In this document: in pieces, positions 25,048-31,777 of the stretch
Layout: every line of letters starts with the position of its first letter
Position numbering within the stretch: the first letter of the stretch is position 1
Source: an uncultured Eubacteriales bacterium
GTDB taxonomy: Bacteria; Bacillota; Clostridia; Oscillospirales; CAG-272
Length of the DNA stretch: 44,002 bases
Assembly: GCA_900546635.1 (NCBI GenBank)
Contig: URDS01000011.1
Span: forward strand, 1-44,002
Direction of reading: 5' to 3'
Made by a program: the position numbers and the translations under genes
Notes under the pieces: model-generated
What the model was told of the DNA's origin: nothing
The model's database searches: none
Seen by the model: only the letters and a program-made list of their open reading frames with translations

Positions 25048-26145
25048 ATGGACAGCTTTTACAGTGAAGACATGGATCTGGAAAACCGGATCGTTACTTC
25101 CTCCTATACCTCTGAGGACAGCGACAACGAACTCAGTCTGCGCCCGAAAGTCCTGACCGACTATGTCGGACAGGAAAAAGCCAAAGAAAATCTGAAAATC
25201 TGTATTGACGCCGCCAAAATTCGCGGCGAAAGCCTGGATCACGTACTGCTGTACGGCCCTCCCGGACTTGGAAAAACCACCCTCTCCAACATCATCGCTT
25301 CCGAAATGGGCGTAAACATCCGCACGACTTCCGGCCCCGCCATCGAAAAGCAGGGCGATCTTGCGGCGCTGCTGACCAACCTCGGCGAGGGAGACGTGCT
25401 GTTTATCGACGAAATCCATCGCCTTTCCCGTGCGGTAGAAGAAATTCTCTATCCCGCCATGGAGGACTTTGCGCTGGATATTATCGTAGGCAAAGGGCCC
25501 GCCGCACGCAGTATCCGCATACCGCTGGCGCGCTTTACCCTGATCGGCGCGACCACGCGCGCAGGACAATTGACCACGCCGCTGCGCGACCGGTTCGGAC
25601 TGCTGCTGAAGCTCGAACTGTACACAAACGATGAGCTTGCGCTGATTGTCAAGCGGAGCGCCGCGATCCTGCACGCTGAACTCGACGACGCGGGCGCGCT
25701 TGAAATCGCCTCCCGCTCCCGCGGTACGCCGCGTATCGCCAACCGCCTGCTGAAACGTGTGCGCGACTATGCAACCGTTCGCGGAGACGGACGGATCACC
25801 GCAGAAATTGCCCGCACGGCGCTCGCCGCGATGGAAATCGACGAACTCGGACTGGACAACACCGACCGCCGGATGCTGAAGGCCATCATTCAATTTTACG
25901 GCGGCGGACCGGTCGGACTGGAAACACTGGCCGCGACGGTCGGCGAAGAAGCCGTCACAATTGAGGACGTATACGAGCCGTATCTGATGCAGATCGGATA
26001 TTTGGCGCGCACACCGCGCGGGCGGTGCGTCACCCGTCTTGCCTACGAACATCTCGGACTGCCCTATAAAACGGTTGAAAATACAGGCATGCAAACCAGC
26101 ATTTTCGACGGGGATGCGAGCGACGCTTCGGCGGCGGCGAAATGA
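25048..26145 (+). CDS. ruvB: Holliday junction branch migration helicase RuvB
   Basis: A 365-residue AAA+ motor. N-terminal LRPKVLTDYVGQEKAKENL, Walker A GPPGLGKTTLSN, Walker B FIDEIHRL, sensor 1 GATTRAG, sensor 2 GTPRIANRLLKRVRD and the C-terminal winged helix ending in LGRTPRGR-like ARTPRGRCVTRLAYEHLG. Slightly longer at both ends than the about 340-residue norm, with a Ser/Ala-rich tail. It ends the operon, followed by a terminator at 26275-26320. Confidence 0.95.
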   Translation: MDSFYSEDMDLENRIVTSSYTSEDSDNELSLRPKVLTDYVGQEKAKENLKICIDAAKIRGESLDHVLLYGPPGLGKTTLSNIIASEMGVNIRTTSGPAIEKQGDLAALLTNLGEGDVLFIDEIHRLSRAVEEILYPAMEDFALDIIVGKGPAARSIRIPLARFTLIGATTRAGQLTTPLRDRFGLLLKLELYTNDELALIVKRSAAILHAELDDAGALEIASRSRGTPRIANRLLKRVRDYATVRGDGRITAEIARTALAAMEIDELGLDNTDRRMLKAIIQFYGGGPVGLETLAATVGEEAVTIEDVYEPYLMQIGYLARTPRGRCVTRLAYEHLGLPYKTVENTGMQTSIFDGDASDASAAAK

Positions 26146-26274
26146 TCGCATACAATCTTACAGACGCGCGGGCGGATTAATGCCCAACAGCATGACGCGA
26201 GCATATATATTTTGCAAAGAGACGCGGGTTTCAGTGTCAAAAGGGCTGTAAAACGCGGTCATCAAAAAAAATAA

Positions 26275-26320
26275 CCCGGCAAAGTCAGGATAGAATCCTG
26301 CTTTTCCGGGCTTTATTTTT
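26275..26320 (+). terminator. Intrinsic terminator after ruvB
   Basis: Stem made of CCCGG (26275-26279) with CCGGG (26306-26310), an inner near-complementary AAAG/CTTT and a perfect CAGGAT/ATCCTG closing on AGA, followed by CTTTATTTTT. T-rich sequence also follows on the minus strand. Confidence 0.75.
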
Positions 26321-26481
26321 GCAAAAGACGTTTCAACGCCTTTTTTCATTGACTTTTTTTCTTCATTTGCACTGCGTCTGCGGAACACGGTTTTCACGGT
26401 TAAAAACGCATGTTTCCGACATCTCGTACAAACTATGCAAATTTTGTAAACTTTTTCCCCAAATATCGGCAGAAACACAAA

Positions 26482-26510
26482 TTGACACTCTGGGGCGTTT
26501 ATGGTATGAT
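26482..26510 (+). promoter_or_regulatory. Promoter of oadB
   Basis: Perfect TTGACA (26482-26487), 17-nt spacer, TATGAT (26505-26510). The predicted leader is about 34 nt, with GGAG (26540-26543) before the start. Confidence 0.75.
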
Positions 26511-26550
26511 TTCAATGGAAAATTTTTAGATTTAGATTCGGAGTATCACC

Positions 26551-27672
26551 ATGCAAATTCTATATGAAAACTTACTTGAAATCACCTGGCAACATATTGT
26601 CATGTGGCTGATCGGCGGTCTTTTGATTTACCTCGCCATCAAAAAAGACATGGAACCGACGCTGCTGCTGCCTCTGGGCTTCGGTACGCTCCTCGTCAAC
26701 ATCCCGTTTTCCGGCGCGATCACGCAAATTACGGAAAACGGAGAGGCCGAAGTCGGCGCGCTGACAACGCTTTTCAACGCCGGTATTTCCAATGAATTGT
26801 TTCCGCTGATTCTGTTCATCGGCATCGGCGCCATGATCGACTTTTCCCCGATTCTGGCCAGCCCCAAGCTGATGTTGTTCGGCGCGGCGGCACAGTTCGG
26901 CATCTTCTTTACGTTCTGCGTGGCTTCCATGTTTTTCGGCATAGAGGACGCGGCGTCCATCGGCATCATCGGTGCGGCAGACGGCCCTACGGCCATCGTC
27001 GTGGCTCAAAAACTCGGTTCCTCTTACCTCGGCGCAATTATGGTCGCCGCTTATTCGTATATGGCGCTTGTCCCCATGATCCAGCCGCCGATTATTCGAA
27101 TGCTGACCACCAAAAAAGAACGTATGATCCGCATGCCTTATAAGGGCGACAGTGTCTCCAAAACCACAAAAATCCTCTTTCCGATTGTCATTACAATCGT
27201 AGCGGGCGTCGTGGCTCCGTCCTCTGTCGCACTGATCGGATTTTTGATGTTCGGCAATCTCATCCGCGAATGCGGCGTGCTGGACTCGCTTTCCGAAACC
27301 GCGCAAAAAGTGCTGGCAAATCTGGTGACGATCTTCCTCGGCCTCACGATTGCTTCTCAGATGCAGGCTGAAAAATTTCTGCGTCCCGAAACGCTTCTGA
27401 TTCTCGGACTCGGCCTCTTTGCATTCATCTTTGATACGGCGGGCGGCGTCCTCTTTGCAAAGTTCTTAAACCTCTTCTCAAAAGAAAAAATCAATCCGAT
27501 GATCGGCGCAGCCGGTATTTCCGCATTCCCGATGTCCGGGCGCGTCGTGCATAAAATGGGGCTGAAAGAAGATCCGCAAAATTTCCTGCTCATGCACTCG
27601 ATCGGAGTCAACGTTTCCGGACAAATCGCCTCTGTTATTGCCGGCGGTATGATCCTCAGCTTTTTCGGTTAA
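26551..27672 (+). CDS. Sodium-translocating decarboxylase beta subunit
   Basis: A 373-residue membrane protein of the OadB/GcdB/MmdB family, which couples decarboxylation of a carboxybiotin carrier to Na+ export. About nine to ten membrane segments; the key GAADGPTAIVV segment with the Na+-binding Asp is near residue 147, and NVSGQIASVIAGG near the C-terminus is the second conserved ion-site region. Length matches the glutaconyl-/methylmalonyl-CoA decarboxylase type. No alpha (carboxyltransferase) or biotin carrier gene lies in the window, so the substrate cannot be assigned. SD GGAG is 7 nt upstream. Confidence 0.9.
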   Translation: MQILYENLLEITWQHIVMWLIGGLLIYLAIKKDMEPTLLLPLGFGTLLVNIPFSGAITQITENGEAEVGALTTLFNAGISNELFPLILFIGIGAMIDFSPILASPKLMLFGAAAQFGIFFTFCVASMFFGIEDAASIGIIGAADGPTAIVVAQKLGSSYLGAIMVAAYSYMALVPMIQPPIIRMLTTKKERMIRMPYKGDSVSKTTKILFPIVITIVAGVVAPSSVALIGFLMFGNLIRECGVLDSLSETAQKVLANLVTIFLGLTIASQMQAEKFLRPETLLILGLGLFAFIFDTAGGVLFAKFLNLFSKEKINPMIGAAGISAFPMSGRVVHKMGLKEDPQNFLLMHSIGVNVSGQIASVIAGGMILSFFG

Positions 27673-27684
27673 GGAGGAACCATC

Positions 27685-27852
27685 ATGCAATTCAATCCAA
27701 TGCATTTCATCGACAATCTGTATTATATGGGCGTCGGCATGGCGGGCATTTTCATCGTCATCGGCGCAATTATTGTGATTACCATGCTGCTGAACAAAGC
27801 AACATCCAAACGGCAGAAATCTTCTGATGAAGATTCGCAAAATCAAAACTGA
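27685..27852 (+). CDS. 55-residue single-pass membrane protein, OadG/gamma-like
   Basis: A strong SD AAGGAGG starts 12 nt after the oadB stop and lies 7 nt before ATG 27685. The 55-residue product has a short N-terminal part (QFNPMHFIDNLYY), one membrane helix (MGVGMAGIFIVIGAIIVITM, residues about 15-34) and a charged C-terminal tail (NKATSKRQKSSDEDSQ). Small proteins with this layout next to the beta subunit are the gamma/assembly subunit of Na+-pumping decarboxylases (OadG family), here very short and lacking the His/Pro-rich tail. The assignment comes from position and topology. A terminator follows directly. Confidence 0.75.
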   Translation: MQFNPMHFIDNLYYMGVGMAGIFIVIGAIIVITMLLNKATSKRQKSSDEDSQNQN

Positions 27853-27861
27853 CCTAAATCA

Positions 27862-27886
27862 AAACCACCCGTGAAACGGGTGGTTT
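27862..27886 (+). terminator. Terminator of the oadB operon
   Basis: Perfect 11-bp inverted repeat (27862-27872 with 27876-27886), 3-nt loop, ending GGTTT. The T tract is short, so efficiency is uncertain. Confidence 0.65.
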
Positions 27887-28260
27887 GCACAAGGACTATA
27901 AGCCCTGTTACCGGCCCGCGCCTCAAGGCGCGGGCTTTCACTTTGTTCAAGCCTCAGTGTCTTTGCCTCTTTGGCAGACCTCTAAAGGGGTTATTGCACA
28001 AATGGGTCTGTATATTCTTTTACACTTAACTTGTCTAGGGCTATATCTGCTTTCTCTTGCTCTTGTATGTATTTTTTGATTGTTGTTTCATTCAGTCCCA
28101 CTGTTGACACATAATATCCCTCTGCCTAAAAGTGCCGATTCCCATATTTATACTTTAAATTTGCATGTCGGTCAAACATCATTAATGCACTTTTTCCTTT
28201 TAAATATCCCATAAAACTTGATACGCTCGTTTTTTGGGGGATACTTAATAACAGGTGCAA
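27887..28260 (-). mobile_element. Remnant of an IS200/IS605-family element
   Basis: Contains the 3' part of a tnpA gene on the minus strand and, downstream of its stop, a right-end subterminal hairpin (27914-27922 with 27927-27935, perfect 9-bp stem, 4-nt loop), followed in plus orientation by TTTCACTTTGTTCAAG. The left end and the first half of tnpA are missing, so the element cannot move by itself. Confidence 0.75.
27991..28257 (-). pseudogene. IS200-type transposase TnpA, truncated and interrupted
   Basis: An 88-codon fragment of a Y1 HUH transposase. It starts within the catalytic metal-site region (HLLLSIP, the second His of the HUH motif), continues through SSFMGYLKGKSALMMFDRH, KYKYGNRHF, then an in-frame amber (TAG at 28128-28126) where intact relatives have Trp (NRHFWAEGYY), then AEGYYVSTVGLNETTIKKYI with the region that carries the catalytic Tyr, and a normal end (SVKEYTDPFVQ). 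Both the N-terminal loss and the Trp-to-amber change show it is dead. Confidence 0.8.
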
Positions 28261-28282
28261 AACTGCCTAAAGGCATTAAAAC

Positions 28283-28321
28283 AATCCCCGCCAAAGAAAT
28301 AATTTTCTTTTAGCGGGGATT
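28283..28321 (-). terminator. Terminator of the glnHPQ operon
   Basis: Stem AATCCCCGC (28283-28291) with GCGGGGATT (28313-28321), extended inward by AAAGAAA/TTTCTTT. On the minus strand it is followed by GTTTTAATG. It lies about 70 nt after the glnQ stop. Confidence 0.75.
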
Positions 28322-28389
28322 TGAACAAATTTATATTTCGTTTGTCGTGCAAAAGGGAAAATAGCTCAAATCCGCATCACAGGCAGAGA

Positions 28390-29133
28390 TCAAAGCACCT
28401 TGGACAAGAAATCCACCGTCCGCTGATTTTGCGGGCGCTCAAAAATATCCTTAGGCGTTCCCGATTCCAAAATTTTTCCGCCGTCAATAAACAATACACG
28501 GTCGGCAACCTCTTTGGCAAAGCCCATTTCATGCGTAACCACAGCCATGGTCATACCGTCCGCCGCAAGCTTCTTCATAACGGCAAGCACTTCCCCGACC
28601 ATTTCCGGATCCAGCGCGCTTGTCGGCTCGTCAAACAGCATAACTTCCGGCTCCATGCAGAGCGCGCGCACAATCGCAATGCGCTGCTTTTGTCCGCCGG
28701 AAAGCTGGGACGGATAGCTCTGCGCACGGTCGGCCAGCCCCACACGCTCCAAAAGCTCCATAGCCTTAGCTTCGGCCTCCGCACGCGGACGCTTTAACAG
28801 CTTCATCGGCGCGATGGTCATATTTCTGAGGATCGTCATATGCGGAAACAGATTAAAATGCTGAAACACCATGCCCATTTTTCGCCGATGCAGATTGATG
28901 TCCACTTTGGGGTCGGTAATATTGACGCCGTCAAACTCAATCGTTCCGCCGGTAGGTACCTCAAGCAGATTCAGCGAACGCAAAAATGTGGACTTACCGC
29001 TGCCCGAAGGTCCGATAATCACCACCACTTCACCGCGCGCAATAGACACGGATACGCCGTCCAGCGCCTTGATTTGACCGTCCTTATAGTAAACCCGAAG
29101 ATCCTCGGTACGAATCAAAACATTATCGTTCAT
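28390..29133 (-). CDS. glnQ: Polar amino acid ABC transporter ATP-binding protein
   Basis: A 247-residue ABC ATPase of the GlnQ/HisP group. Walker A GPSGSGKST, Q-loop FQHFNLFPH, signature QLSGGQKQR, Walker B VMLFDEPTSALDP, switch His in VTHEMGFAKEV, D-loop typical. ATG 29133 is set by AAGGAGG 10 nt upstream and overlaps the permease stop by 11 nt; an upstream frame extension to 29187 lies inside the permease. The substrate is probably glutamine, glutamate or another polar amino acid, judged from family only. Confidence 0.93.
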   Translation of the reverse strand: MNDNVLIRTEDLRVYYKDGQIKALDGVSVSIARGEVVVIIGPSGSGKSTFLRSLNLLEVPTGGTIEFDGVNITDPKVDINLHRRKMGMVFQHFNLFPHMTILRNMTIAPMKLLKRPRAEAEAKAMELLERVGLADRAQSYPSQLSGGQKQRIAIVRALCMEPEVMLFDEPTSALDPEMVGEVLAVMKKLAADGMTMAVVTHEMGFAKEVADRVLFIDGGKILESGTPKDIFERPQNQRTVDFLSKVL

Positions 29134-30490
29134 TGCTGCGCAGCCTCCTTTCCAGCTTTCCGACCAACCATTGCAGGAACATAACAACGACCAGATAGAC
29201 GACTGCTACAGCCACAAGCGGCATAAACGCGCTGTATGTAGCACCACGGATGATGTCGCCGCCTCGCGCCAAATCGTTGAGTCCGATATAAGCGGAAACC
29301 GAAGTTTCCTTAAGCAGCACAATAAACTCATTGGCAAGCGCGGGAAGCACGGCTTTAAAAGTCTGCGGCAGGATGATATACCACATGGACTGCGCATAAT
29401 TGAAGCCGAGACTGCGTCCTGCCTCCATCTGCCCGCCATCTACAGCCATGATGCCGCCGCGGACAATTTCCGCGACATACGCGCCTGAGTTGAGGCCGAA
29501 ACAAATCACAGCCGCAATAAATTTATCAATGCCGATCGGCATGAAAATGACGAAATAAATAATCATCAGCTGAACGAGCACCGGCGTTCCGCGCAAAACG
29601 GTCAGATAAATCCGACAGATCGCATTCAGGAACTTGAGCTTGCCGGTCTTTTCGTTCGTACAGCGGACAATCGCCACCAAAAAGCCGAGGACTACGCCGA
29701 TAATCAGGGCAAAGAAAGTCACGCGCACGGTCACCCAAAGACCCTTGACGATATATTTCCAATTTTGGTTCTGGATAAAGTTGCGCTCGAACTCGTATTT
29801 TAAATCATTCCATGCGCGAATCAGCGGTACCGATACATCCGGCTGCCGGCTTGCATAAGTCAAAGAAAAACACTCGGTGAGACCCTTTTTCAGATTGGTA
29901 TTGACCGTAACCGTCTTTCCGTTCGACTCAATCGAAGTCAGCGCCATAACGTCTTTGGCCGCCGATACAACGCCGCCGAAATATGCGTCTACCACCGCAT
30001 CCGAAGTATACACCCGGAACCCGTCCGCAGTCTCATACAGTTCTACGGTCACATTCTGCGTCACCGCCTCCGCCTCCGATAAAAGCGGCAAAAGCTTCTC
30101 GTCAATCTTCAGCTTCAGCTTTGTGGATGTCATTTCGATTCCGGTAACCGGATCTTTGGTATCCATATCCAACAAAAGCGCAATATTCTCCGAAATGACG
30201 CGCCTTGCGTCTATGGTATGAAAGGTGCATGCCACCTCTATATTCTTTTGCAAGCCGTAATCCATGGACAGAATTTCAAACGAGCTTTTGCTTTCTATGT
30301 ACTTGATGGAATCACGCGCGTATTTTCCCGGCATCGCCGCAAATGCGTCCGCAATCATCTGACGCGCCTCATCCTCTGTGATTTCAGAGGCGGCCATACT
30401 TTTTCTGGTATACAGCCATCCAAACAGAACAGCCGCAGCCGTCAGAACAACCGCGATTCCGATCAGCAGAATTTTCTTTCTGTTTTTCAT
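29123..30490 (-). CDS. Amino acid ABC transporter permease with extra N-terminal extracytoplasmic domain
   Basis: A 455-residue protein, about twice the usual 220 residues of GlnP/HisM. ATG 30490 is set by AAAGGA 8 nt upstream. Residues 7-25 are a membrane helix (ILLIGIAVVLTAAAVLFGW); about 30-215 form a hydrophilic domain predicted to face outward and unlike a type 3 solute-binding domain I know (KSSFEILSMDYG, KLKLKIDEKLLPLLSEAE); from about 245 a standard HisM-type permease with five membrane segments and the EAA loop (MEAGRSLGFNYAQSMWYIILPQ). Its solute-binding partner glnH is upstream and glnQ overlaps its 3' end. Confidence 0.88.
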   Translation of the reverse strand: MKNRKKILLIGIAVVLTAAAVLFGWLYTRKSMAASEITEDEARQMIADAFAAMPGKYARDSIKYIESKSSFEILSMDYGLQKNIEVACTFHTIDARRVISENIALLLDMDTKDPVTGIEMTSTKLKLKIDEKLLPLLSEAEAVTQNVTVELYETADGFRVYTSDAVVDAYFGGVVSAAKDVMALTSIESNGKTVTVNTNLKKGLTECFSLTYASRQPDVSVPLIRAWNDLKYEFERNFIQNQNWKYIVKGLWVTVRVTFFALIIGVVLGFLVAIVRCTNEKTGKLKFLNAICRIYLTVLRGTPVLVQLMIIYFVIFMPIGIDKFIAAVICFGLNSGAYVAEIVRGGIMAVDGGQMEAGRSLGFNYAQSMWYIILPQTFKAVLPALANEFIVLLKETSVSAYIGLNDLARGGDIIRGATYSAFMPLVAVAVVYLVVVMFLQWLVGKLERRLRSNER

Positions 30491-30535
30491 ACTTTCATCC
30501 TTTATACCGCGAATATTCGCAGAATGAATAAAAAT

Positions 30536-30557
30536 AGGAGCAGCGTCCCCTGCTCCT
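30536..30557 (-). terminator. Left half-copy of the split glnH-glnP terminator
   Basis: AGGAGCAG (30536-30543), CGTCCC loop, CTGCTCCT (30550-30557). On the minus strand it is followed by ATTTTTATTC, so it can still terminate or attenuate before glnP. Its outer right arm (ATTTTT) is missing here and found instead at 30781-30786, on the other side of the inserted repeat. Confidence 0.65.
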
Positions 30558-30763
30558 CTAACCGTCAAAAAAACGAGGTTTTTCGACGATGGGGCGTGTA
30601 TTGGAGCCCCATTCAGGGCGTGTACGCTCTCGCCGTCGCGCCGCTTTTGGCGGCACTCGCACGCCCGTAAGGTGTTTGCAGGGCGGCGCATGTCCGCCTT
30701 GCAAACATAATTTATTGATCGTTACCTTTTTCGCAGTTTCCGCTTTATCAACAAGACGAGAAA
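30558..30763. repeat. MITE-like hairpin-rich repeat, copy 1
   Basis: A 206-bp stretch flanked by an exact 17-bp direct repeat (30541-30557 and 30764-30780). It contains three hairpins: GGGGC/GCCCC (30591-30595 with 30606-30610), GGGCGTG/CACGCCC (30616-30622 with 30660-30666, with inner GCCGC/GCGGC), and a 13-bp stem GTTTGCAGGGCGG/CCGCCTTGCAAAC (30674-30686 with 30694-30706). Bases 30653-30707 are about 91% identical to the reverse complement of 43948-44002. It holds no plausible gene. Confidence 0.7.
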
Positions 30764-30786
30764 CAGCGTCCCCTGCTCCTATTTTT
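30764..30786 (+). repeat. Right 17-bp duplication with the terminator T-tract
   Basis: CAGCGTCCCCTGCTCCT repeats 30541-30557 exactly and is followed by ATTTTT, which completes the palindrome begun by AAAAATAGGAG at 30530-30540. Confidence 0.7.
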
Positions 30787-30797
30787 CCGCAGCTTGA

Positions 30798-31634
30798 TTA
30801 TTCAGCAGAGATATACTTTGCAATGATTTTATCAATCGTGCCGTCGGCAATGAGATCCTCCAGCGCGCCGTTGATCGCGTCAAGCAGTTCGGTATTGTCC
30901 TTGGCAACCGCGATTGCATACTCCTCGATTGCATAATCGGTATCGAGAAGCGTAAGACCGGGATTGGCGTCTACAAAAACCTTAGCGGGCGCATTGTCGA
31001 TAATCACGGCATCCACATCGCCGCCGATCAGCGCCAAAACCGCATCCGCGCCTTTCGCATACTTAATTACATTGTCTTCGCCGTAATCTTCGGAAGCAAA
31101 AATATCGCCGGTCGTGGTCAGCTGTACGCCGATCTTTTTGCCGTTGAGGTCATCCAGCGTCTTAATAGCGGATCCCTCTTTCACAATGACAGACTGAATG
31201 CCGGTGGCATAGCTGGAAGAGAAATTCACGCTCTCCAAACGCTCCGGGGTCACGGTCATACCCGCCACGCCGATATCCACGCCGCCCGAAACAACCGAAG
31301 CAACGATAGAATCGAACTTCATATCCTCAATAACCAATTCCATGCCGAGCTTGTCCGCAATCGCCGCCGCAATTTCCGCATCGATGCCGACGATCTGTTC
31401 TTTTTCATAATACTCATACGGCGGGAACTCTGCGTTGGTGCCCATTTTCAAAATCTTTTTCTCACCATCCGGCGTGCCGGCATCGGTTGTATCCGAAGTC
31501 GAACTTCCTTCAGGCGTGGACGTGCCGGTATCCGCCGTGGTGTTCTCGGCACTTTCCTCACCGCAGGCGGCAAAGCAAGCAGCGCACAGCACAAGCGCAA
31601 GCGCCGCACAGAAAATCTTAACAAACGTTTTCAT
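30798..31634 (-). CDS. glnH: Polar amino acid ABC transporter substrate-binding lipoprotein
   Basis: A 278-residue family 3 solute-binding protein. Signal peptide with lipobox CFAAC (Cys at about residue 24), a Thr/Ser/Glu/Asp-rich linker to about residue 58, then the binding domain (MGTNAEFPPYEYYEKEQIVGIDAE, GVDIGVAGMTVTPERLESVNFSSSY, and the substrate-binding Arg in PERLE). Length and motifs fit the GlnH/ArtJ group. SD AGGAGA precedes the start by 9 nt. It heads the glnHPQ operon; the hairpin and repeat between glnH and the permease would keep the binding protein in excess. Confidence 0.92.
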   Translation of the reverse strand: MKTFVKIFCAALALVLCAACFAACGEESAENTTADTGTSTPEGSSTSDTTDAGTPDGEKKILKMGTNAEFPPYEYYEKEQIVGIDAEIAAAIADKLGMELVIEDMKFDSIVASVVSGGVDIGVAGMTVTPERLESVNFSSSYATGIQSVIVKEGSAIKTLDDLNGKKIGVQLTTTGDIFASEDYGEDNVIKYAKGADAVLALIGGDVDAVIIDNAPAKVFVDANPGLTLLDTDYAIEEYAIAVAKDNTELLDAINGALEDLIADGTIDKIIAKYISAE

Positions 31635-31684
31635 ATTCTTGTATCTCCTGTAAAAATGTTAGCGGGTTTCCCCGCGCTTCCAAT

Positions 31685-31713
31685 AGTATACGCTAATAAA
31701 TATGCATTGTCAA
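31685..31713 (-). promoter_or_regulatory. Promoter of the glnHPQ operon
   Basis: On the minus strand perfect TTGACA (31713-31708), 17-nt spacer, TATACT (31690-31685). The leader to glnH is about 45 nt. Confidence 0.75.
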
Positions 31714-31777
31714 TAGATAAAAATGCACAAAAAAGTCGAAAAAGCAGGCGAATATTCGCCAAAGTACAGGCAGGCAG

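Larger units (their letters stand above)
26146..26550 (+). other. Intergenic region ruvB to oadB
   Basis: Contains the ruvB terminator and the oadB promoter, listed separately. Reading frames here run through both elements and look spurious. The rest (26160-26270 and 26321-26480) shows no feature I can name. Confidence 0.5.

Noticed and set aside
23791..26151. 786-codon open frame on the minus strand
   Set aside because: It runs antisense through the YfhO-like gene, ruvA and ruvB, all of which are well supported; composition is that of a shadow frame.
26158..26478. 106-codon minus-strand frame between ruvB and oadB
   Set aside because: It crosses the ruvB terminator and has no SD in good position.
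26572..27306. 244-codon minus-strand frame opposite oadB
   Set aside because: Antisense shadow of a clear membrane protein gene; the product is His/Asp/Arg-rich without recognisable motifs.
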